Source: Nannocystis bainbridge | GTDB taxonomy: Bacteria; Myxococcota_A; Polyangia; Nannocystales; Nannocystaceae | Assembly (NCBI RefSeq): GCF_028368995.1 | Contig: NZ_JAQNDL010000002.1 | Location: 1,733,724 to 1,797,723, forward strand | Direction: 5' to 3' | DNA length: 64,000 nucleotides | In this document: positions 58,887 to 64,000 of the stretch, piece by piece | How the letters are laid out: each line of letters starts with the position of its first letter | Position numbering within the stretch: the first letter of the stretch is position 1 | The notes under the pieces: model-generated | What the model saw: the letters and a program-made list of their open reading frames with translations, nothing else | What the model was told of the DNA's origin: nothing | The model's database searches: none | Position numbers and translations under genes: made by a program

Positions 58887-59216
58887 GGCGGCGACTATAG
58901 CGACAAGGCGCGCGCGAGGGAGCGCAGCGGCGAACGCGGAGCCCGCCACCGGCGACTACGCCACGAAGGAAGGGCAGATCGAAAGCGAGCGCCTGCGTGA
59001 CCTGCGTGGCCCGCGTCTGTCCCTTCAAGCAGGTCGAAGCAGAGACATGTCCTTCGGGACAGGCTTCATGACATGTCTCTCCGGACATGTTCGATCCACC
59101 GCTCGGCCGCGAGCCGCGGGGAATCATCTGTCTCTTCAGACAGGCCGAACGCTGCGCGCGGCACACCGCCCTCGCCTGTCCTCCAGGCGAAGCGGTCGGC
59201 GCCCTCGCGGACCGCT
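58887..59216. other. Intergenic region with repeats upstream of the quinoprotein-like gene
   Basis: 330 bp between two minus-strand genes. It contains 14-bp units (59013-59151) and one small perfect hairpin (CTGTCT-CTTC-AGACAG at 59128-59143). No gene seen. Confidence 0.6.
59013..59151. repeat. 14-bp repeat array 17
   Basis: Units at 59013 and 59027, then 59043, 59057, 59069 and 59083, and a pair at 59124 and 59138. Phase slips by 2 bp twice, unlike the other arrays. Confidence 0.82.
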
Positions 59217-60473
59217 TCAGGCCGCGCGCGCGAGCCGCTGGATCAGCGCCCGCCGCTCGGCGCTGACGGAAGGCCGGCGCAGGAACTTGACCATGTCGTC
59301 GAGGCCCGACAGCGTCAGCTGGAACATCGGGAACACCCGCGCGATCTCGGCGATGGTGCCCGAGCGCCACAGGCTCGGCTGCTCCGGGTTGAGCCACACC
59401 GAGCGCGGGAAGCGGTCGGCGAGCCGCGCCAGCCACGACAGGCCCGAGGGGCCGCGGTTCGACTCCCACCAGTCGCCGCTCGTCATCGTCAGCTCGCCCG
59501 GGTGCATGTACGCGTCGCCGACCAGGATCACCGTCCACTTGTGGTCGAGCTCGCGCAGCAGGTTGCTGGTGAGCACCGGCTTGCGGAACTGGGCGTCCTC
59601 GTAGACGCGGCCGTACACGCAGTTGTGAAAGTAGTACGAGCGCAGCTCCTTGAAGCGGCCGCCCTGGTGGGCCGCGCTGAACAGGCGCGAGACCAGGTGC
59701 GCGTGCGGGTCCATGCTGCCGCCGACGTCGAGCAGCAGCATCGTCCGCACCTGGCTGTGGCGCTCGGGCGTCAGCACGACCTCGATGTCGCCGCAGTTGC
59801 GCGCGGTCGCGTCGATGGTCTCGTCGAGGTCGAGCTCGAGCTTGCCGTCCTCGCGCGACAGTCGACGCAGGCGCCGCAGGGCCGCGGCGATCTGGCGGGT
59901 GTCGAGCACGACGTCCTTGCGGAACTCCTGGAACCGGCGCGCGTCGGCCACGGCCAGCGCCGAGCGCCCGCCGCCCTGCCCGCCCACGCGGATCCCGGCC
60001 GGGTTCTGCCCGCCCTGGCCGAACGGCGAGGTGCCGCCGGTGCCGACCCACGTGTTGCCGCCGTCGTGGCGCTCCTTCTGCCGCTTGAGCCGATCCAGCA
60101 GCTCCTGCCGCAGGGTCTCGAGGTCGAGGCTCTGCAGCGCGGCGCGGGTCGCCTCGTCGAGCTCGCCGAGCGCCTTTGGATCCTGCAACCACGCCTCGAG
60201 CCCCGCGAGCAGGCCGCGGAGGTCGGCCTCGACGCCGCGGAAGACCTCGCCGAACACGCGGTCGAAGTCGTCGTAGTGGACCTCGGACGAGACCAGCAGG
60301 CAGCGCGCGACCTGGTAGAAGCCGTCGAGCGAGTTCTGATGCAGCCCGCGCGACAGCGCGTCGATCAGCGCCAGCCAGTTGTGCGTGCTGACCGGCACGC
60401 CGCGCGAGCGCAGCGCGTAGAAGAACTCGAGGAACAGCGCCCCGCCGGGCGATTGGTAGGGGGTCGCGAACAT
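59217..60473 (-). CDS. VWA-domain protein of the MoxR-associated (CoxE-like) type
   Basis: 418 residues. C-terminal von Willebrand A domain with MIDAS sequence LLLDVGGSMDPHAH (Asp-x-Gly-Gly-Ser instead of Asp-x-Ser-x-Ser), preceded by helical region and a Gly-rich linker. Immediately downstream of a MoxR ATPase on the same strand (4 bp apart), the classical MoxR/VWA pairing in which the two act as a chaperone or metal-insertion module. Target not identified. Confidence 0.85.
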   Translation of the reverse strand: MFATPYQSPGGALFLEFFYALRSRGVPVSTHNWLALIDALSRGLHQNSLDGFYQVARCLLVSSEVHYDDFDRVFGEVFRGVEADLRGLLAGLEAWLQDPKALGELDEATRAALQSLDLETLRQELLDRLKRQKERHDGGNTWVGTGGTSPFGQGGQNPAGIRVGGQGGGRSALAVADARRFQEFRKDVVLDTRQIAAALRRLRRLSREDGKLELDLDETIDATARNCGDIEVVLTPERHSQVRTMLLLDVGGSMDPHAHLVSRLFSAAHQGGRFKELRSYYFHNCVYGRVYEDAQFRKPVLTSNLLRELDHKWTVILVGDAYMHPGELTMTSGDWWESNRGPSGLSWLARLADRFPRSVWLNPEQPSLWRSGTIAEIARVFPMFQLTLSGLDDMVKFLRRPSVSAERRALIQRLARAA

Positions 60474-60477
60474 GGCC

Positions 60478-61341
60478 TCAGGACCCAGTCCTCGCCTTCA
60501 GGCGACGGCCGACGTTTTCGATGTCCTGCTCCTTCTTGAGCAGGGTGCCGAGGAAGGGGATCTTCGCTCCCAGGAGCTTGGCGGGGTCCATGCCCGACAG
60601 GCGCAGCGCCGAGAGCCAGTCGATGAGCTCGCTGGTGCTCGGCGGCTTGCGCAGGCCCTCGACGGCCCGCAGGGTGTAAAACGCCTCGAGCGCGCCGGCG
60701 AGCAGCTTGTCCTCGACGTCCGGGTGGTGCACGCGGACGATCCGCGTCATGAGCGCCTTGTCCGGGAACTCGATCCAGTGGAACACGCACCGGCGCAAGA
60801 AGGCGTCGGGCATCTCCTTTTCGTTGTTGCTGGTGATGATCACGATCGGCCGCTGACGGGCCGCGACGATGGCGCCGGTCTCGGGGATGGTGAACTCCAT
60901 CGCGTCGAGCTCATGGAGCAGGTCGTTCGGAAACTCGAGGTCGGCCTTGTCGATCTCGTCGATGAGGACCACCACCCGCCGCTCGCTGGCGAACGCGCGG
61001 CCGAGCGGCCCCATGCTGATGTAGCGAGAGATGTCGCGCACATCACCGTCGCCGAACCGCGAGTCGTGCAGGCGGCGTACCGCGTCGTACTGATACAGTC
61101 CATCGACGGCTTTCGTCGTCGATTTGACATGCCAGCGCTCCAGTGGACACTCGAAGAAATTGGCGATATCTCGCGCCAGAAGCGTCTTCCCGGTGCCGGG
61201 CTCGCCCTTGACGAGCAGCGGCCGGCCGAGCGCGACGGACACGTCGACCGCGCGCGCCAGTTCGGGGGAGACGATGTACTCGGAAGTCCCTGAGAAGCTC
61301 TGCACTTCCGAAGAGCTTGGCACAACCACCGGCCCGATCAT
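60478..61341 (-). CDS. MoxR-family AAA+ ATPase
   Basis: 287 residues with the ATG at 61341; a GTG at 61305 would start nearer to the usual family N terminus (FSGTSEYIV). Walker A GEPGTGKT, Walker B VVVLIDEIDKAD, sensor 1 ITSNNEKE, Arg finger region DAFLRRCVFHW. It works with the VWA partner downstream. The ATG at 61341 shares its CATG with the start of the gene on the opposite strand. Confidence 0.9.
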   Translation of the reverse strand: MIGPVVVPSSSEVQSFSGTSEYIVSPELARAVDVSVALGRPLLVKGEPGTGKTLLARDIANFFECPLERWHVKSTTKAVDGLYQYDAVRRLHDSRFGDGDVRDISRYISMGPLGRAFASERRVVVLIDEIDKADLEFPNDLLHELDAMEFTIPETGAIVAARQRPIVIITSNNEKEMPDAFLRRCVFHWIEFPDKALMTRIVRVHHPDVEDKLLAGALEAFYTLRAVEGLRKPPSTSELIDWLSALRLSGMDPAKLLGAKIPFLGTLLKKEQDIENVGRRLKARTGS

Positions 61342-62920
61342 GTCCGTCCCCCGCGTACGAACCTCACGCCCCGCCTGGCTGGCCGCCCTCGCCGGCTTCG
61401 CCTTGCCGCTCGGTCCCACCGCCGCCCTGCTCACGCTCGGGCCCAGCTGCGACGAGGAGGACGTCGAGGACGCGTACGTCGCGGTGCCCCTGCCGCAGGC
61501 CGCCCGCGAGGCCGCGCACGCCGACGACGAGCTCGAGGTCGACGCCGACGACGTCCTGCTGCCGCCGATCGCGGCCGCCGAACCCGGTGAAGCTCCGCCC
61601 GCGACGAAGCCCGAGGTCGCGCTGCGGCCGCTCCCGCTCGGCATCCGCGGGGCCGGGCGGACCATCATCGCCTACGCCGCCCCGCGCCACGGCAGCGACA
61701 TGCGCGGCCGCATCGACGGCGGCAGCACCTTCGCCATCTACGAGCTGGTCGAAGGGACAGATTGCCCCGGCGAGGGCTGGGCCCGCGTCGATCACCAGGG
61801 CTTCGTCTGCCTCAAGAACGCGATCGCCGACGAGCGCGCGCCAGCGCTGCAACCGCTGATCCCCGAGGGCCTGCTGGTGCCCTTCATCTACGCCAAGCCG
61901 AGGGCCGACCGTCACGGCAACTTGCTGGTCGAGGTGCCCCGCTTCAAGAGCAAGTTCGCCCTGACCCAGGGCGCCGAGCCGCTCGAGATCCTGGCCGCCA
62001 ATCACCAGTACGCGTTCGTCGAGGAGATCCAGATCCCCGGCCACGGCAAGGTGATGCTCGACGAGAACGAGCAGGTGGTCCCGCTCGACGGCCTGAAGTT
62101 CGAGAAGCCGAGCGAGTTCACCGGCCGCGAGCTGGCCGTCCGCCCGATCCCCGCCGGCCTCGCCGCGGCGTGGGTCATCTCCCGCGAGGCGGTGCTGCGG
62201 CGCCAGCCGAGCCTCAAGGCCGCGATCGAGGGCCCGCTCGAGTACCACCTCGCGCTCGACGTGAAGCCCGAGCCGCAGCGCGGCGGCGGGGCCCGCTGGC
62301 TCGAGATCCCCGAGCATTTCGGCCCCGGCGAGTCGGCGTGGGTCGAGGCCGACAAGCTGCGGCTGTGGGTCGCCGGCCCGGCGCTGAGCGACATCCGCGA
62401 CGACGAGACGTGGGTCGACGTCGACGTCGGCCAGCAGACGCTCGCGGTGATGCGCGGGCAGCAGCCGCTGTTCGTGACCCTGGTGTCGAGCGGCACCGGC
62501 CACAAGCCCAACACCGCGACGCCGCGCGGCGTGTACCGGATCCGCAACAAGCTGGCCTACGGGCCGATGCGCAACCGCGCCGAGGACGCCGAGGACTCGC
62601 CGTACCACGTCGAGGCCGTGCCGTGGGTGCAGTACTTCTACCGCCGCTTCGCCCTGCACGGCGCGTACTGGCACGACGGCTTCGGCCACCGCAAGAGCCA
62701 CGGCTGCGTCAACCTGTCGCCCCGCGACGCCCGCTACGTGTTCGAGAAGACCGGCCCGCACCTGCCGCCCGGCTGGATGACGGCCTACGAGCACGGCGAG
62801 CACCCCGGCAGCGTGGTGCGCGTGCGCAAGGGCCTGGAGCCGTCCCCCGATCGCCGCACCGAGGTCGACCCCGGCGGCGACGACGAGGTCCTGATCGCCC
62901 GCGCCGAACCGGGTGTCTGA
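61340..62920 (+). CDS. L,D-transpeptidase (YkuD) with extended N-terminal region
   Basis: 526 residues. N-terminal hydrophobic leader with a Cys (LLTLGPSC), an acidic stretch, then about 330 residues of beta-rich domains including an SH3-like part near 100-160, and the C-terminal YkuD domain. Catalytic motif HRKSHGCVNLS with C456 and the upstream His in ALHGAYWH. It should cross-link peptidoglycan or attach a protein to it. The ATG is the CATG shared with the MoxR gene start; no ribosome binding site is seen. Confidence 0.87.
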   Translation: MSVPRVRTSRPAWLAALAGFALPLGPTAALLTLGPSCDEEDVEDAYVAVPLPQAAREAAHADDELEVDADDVLLPPIAAAEPGEAPPATKPEVALRPLPLGIRGAGRTIIAYAAPRHGSDMRGRIDGGSTFAIYELVEGTDCPGEGWARVDHQGFVCLKNAIADERAPALQPLIPEGLLVPFIYAKPRADRHGNLLVEVPRFKSKFALTQGAEPLEILAANHQYAFVEEIQIPGHGKVMLDENEQVVPLDGLKFEKPSEFTGRELAVRPIPAGLAAAWVISREAVLRRQPSLKAAIEGPLEYHLALDVKPEPQRGGGARWLEIPEHFGPGESAWVEADKLRLWVAGPALSDIRDDETWVDVDVGQQTLAVMRGQQPLFVTLVSSGTGHKPNTATPRGVYRIRNKLAYGPMRNRAEDAEDSPYHVEAVPWVQYFYRRFALHGAYWHDGFGHRKSHGCVNLSPRDARYVFEKTGPHLPPGWMTAYEHGEHPGSVVRVRKGLEPSPDRRTEVDPGGDDEVLIARAEPGV

Positions 62921-62922
62921 GC

Positions 62923-63090
62923 GGACAGGTCGCCAGGGGCAGGTCTGAAGAGACATGTCCTACGGGGCATGTCCGTGGAGACATCCTCTGGCGGCCACCG
63001 GGGCCGTCGGTCGCTCGGCGTAAGCTGTCCGTGAGGACATGCGCGAAGAGCCCTGTCCGTCGGGACAGGGCTCTTCAGACATCACGCGCT
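62923..63090. repeat. 14-bp repeat array 18
   Basis: Units at 62923, 62937, 62951, 62965 and 62979, and a second phased block at 63021, 63035, 63049, 63063 and 63077. The second block includes the hairpin at 63045-63076. Confidence 0.9.
63045..63076. terminator. Perfect 14-bp stem hairpin between convergent genes
   Basis: GAAGAGCCCTGTCC, loop GTCG, then its exact complement. The hairpin is formed from adjacent 14-bp repeat units and lies between the convergent L,D-transpeptidase and Pro-rich gene. It has no T tract, so termination is inferred from position and stem strength. Confidence 0.55.
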
Positions 63091-63103
63091 CGCCGGGGCC
63101 AGA

Positions 63104-64000
63104 TCACTTGGGCGGCGGCGGCAGGTCGCCCAGACCCTCGCGCGGCGGCTTGCTCGGCTTGATGGTCTTCTTCGGCTCTTCCTTGGGCGGCTCGGGCTTC
63201 GGCGTGGTCTTCTTCGGCGTCGTCGTCTTCTTCGGCGTCGTCTTGGCCGGCTCGGGCGTCGGCGTGGTCGCCGGCGGCGTGGTCGCCGGCGGCGTGGTCG
63301 CCGGCGGCGTGGTCGCCGGCGTGGTGGCAGGCGGCGTGCCGGCGGGCGGCGTGGTCGCCGGCGGCGTGCCGACGGCCGGGGGCACGCCCGCGGCAGGCGG
63401 CGTGCCGGTCGCGGGATCGACCACCGGCGGCGTCCCGGCGGCGACCGGCGTCGGCGTCGCGGGCGGCGCGGTCTCGACGGGCGCGGCGTTGGCCGTCTCC
63501 TCGGACGCGCTATTGCCCAGGAACGCGGCATAGGCCGCGCCGCCGCCGAGCACGACCACGGCGAACAGCACGATCAACCACGACGGCATGCCGGGGCTGA
63601 GGTTGCTGGCCATCCGCTCGGGCCGCTCGCGCGAAAGGTCGGGCATGCTGTCGAGGCCGCCGACGAAGGTGCGCCCTCCCGCCTCGGGCTTGGCGTGGCT
63701 GCCGGTGAACTCGAACACGGTGCGCGAGCCGCCGGTCTGCAGCTCGTCCATGCGCGCCTTGCCGGGCGGCGGCGGCACCGGGCCCGACTGCGGGTGGTGA
63801 TGCGGCTGCTGCATCGGCTGCTGCGGCGCCTGTCCCTGGGGATAGCCGCCCTGCGGATACTGCCCCTGCTGCGGGTACTGCCCCTGCTGCGGGTACTGCC
63901 CCTGCTGCGGGTACTGCCCGGGCTGCTGGGCGGCCATCGGCACCTGTCCCTGGGGATAGGCGCCCGGCGGCGGATGCTGCGCCTGCGGGTGCGGGTGCTG
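63104..64000 (-). CDS. Pro/Thr-rich single-pass membrane protein, N terminus off the window
   Basis: At least 298 residues; the frame stays open to the window end, so the start is probably outside. The visible order is a Gln/Pro/Tyr repeat region, a segment with ARMDELQTGGSRTVFEF and FVGGLDSMPDLSRE, one transmembrane helix (WLIVLFAVVVLGGGAAYAAFLG), then an outside region of Pro/Ala/Thr repeats (TPPATTPPA) and a Lys/Pro tail. It may be the C-terminal part of a signalling protein such as a kinase, but no catalytic motif is in view. Confidence 0.6.
   Translation of the reverse strand, partial: QHPHPQAQHPPPGAYPQGQVPMAAQQPGQYPQQGQYPQQGQYPQQGQYPQGGYPQGQAPQQPMQQPHHHPQSGPVPPPPGKARMDELQTGGSRTVFEFTGSHAKPEAGGRTFVGGLDSMPDLSRERPERMASNLSPGMPSWLIVLFAVVVLGGGAAYAAFLGNSASEETANAAPVETAPPATPTPVAAGTPPVVDPATGTPPAAGVPPAVGTPPATTPPAGTPPATTPATTPPATTPPATTPPATTPTPEPAKTTPKKTTTPKKTTPKPEPPKEEPKKTIKPSKPPREGLGDLPPPPK
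63840..63920. repeat. 18-bp direct repeats coding for Gln-Pro-Tyr units
   Basis: Several copies of GCGGGTACTGCCCCTGCT-type 18-mers, in frame, encoding QQGQYP. Likely variable in copy number. Confidence 0.8.

Noticed and set aside
57496..60192. An 898-residue minus-strand frame across the quinoprotein-like and VWA genes
   Set aside because: Arg/Ala-rich with no motif; the two recognised genes lie in other frames.

Overview
The window is about 64 kb of very GC-rich bacterial DNA with tightly packed genes on both strands. Gene content points to a myxobacterium: a Hanks-type Ser/Thr kinase, an FHA-GAF sigma-54 activator, three ECF-type sigma factors, many Ser/Thr- and Cys-rich lipoproteins, a class I terpene cyclase, a stand-alone MbtH-like protein and large membrane metallopeptidase/TPR proteins. 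The Cys-rich lipoproteins with long Thr/Ser linkers suggest the Nannocystis/Plesiocystis side of the order. That placement is inference; there is no rRNA in the window. No CRISPR array, prophage, insertion sequence or replication origin was seen.

Layout. 0-4 kb: thrS (without a TGS domain), tRNA-Val with a clear terminator, and a long-chain acyl-CoA ligase, all on the minus strand. 4.2-12.1 kb: a compact plus-strand cluster of Ser/Thr kinase, exported/membrane protein, FHA-GAF-AAA+ regulator and two lipoproteins, which looks like a phosphorylation-to-transcription pathway. 12.1-18.1 kb: small membrane protein, a 1421-residue DEAD-box-type helicase with long Arg/Asp repeats, M14 carboxypeptidase, MbtH-like protein. 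18.1-22.6 kb: poly-acidic protein, purB, an ECF sigma/anti-sigma pair, engB. 22.6-29 kb: coaE, an alpha-methylacyl-CoA racemase-like enzyme, two RlaP-type nucleotidyltransferases, and a plsX-like/App1-like lipid pair. 29-37 kb: a possible aerolysin-type pore former with DUF5648-like repeats, a second sigma operon, a thioesterase, a Rieske oxygenase, an epoxide-hydrolase-like enzyme and an NtrC-type response regulator. 37-42 kb: ATP-grasp ligase, terpene cyclase, aminotransferase, RecG-like ATPase fragment. 42-50 kb: a Cys-rich lipoprotein facing a third sigma factor and a membrane gluzincin across a region with two Fur-box-like sites, then three paralogous Cys-rich lipoproteins. 50-64 kb: pfkA, an S15/CocE-family hydrolase, PhoD, MoxR/VWA pair, L,D-transpeptidase and a Pro/Thr-rich membrane protein running off the end.

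The most unusual signal is not a gene. From about 21.7 kb onward nearly every longer intergenic gap, and some gene ends, carry tandem arrays of a 14-bp unit, RGACATGYCC plus four variable bases, kept in strict 14-bp phase. The 10-bp core is self-complementary, and neighbouring units can pair as short hairpins with 4-nt loops. The arrays often overlap stop codons, sometimes contain start codons, and occasional phased units lie inside reading frames, including a lipoprotein signal peptide. A related 49-50 bp repeat, made of two such units plus about 21 bp, sits at 46.6-46.9 kb. I do not recognise this family.
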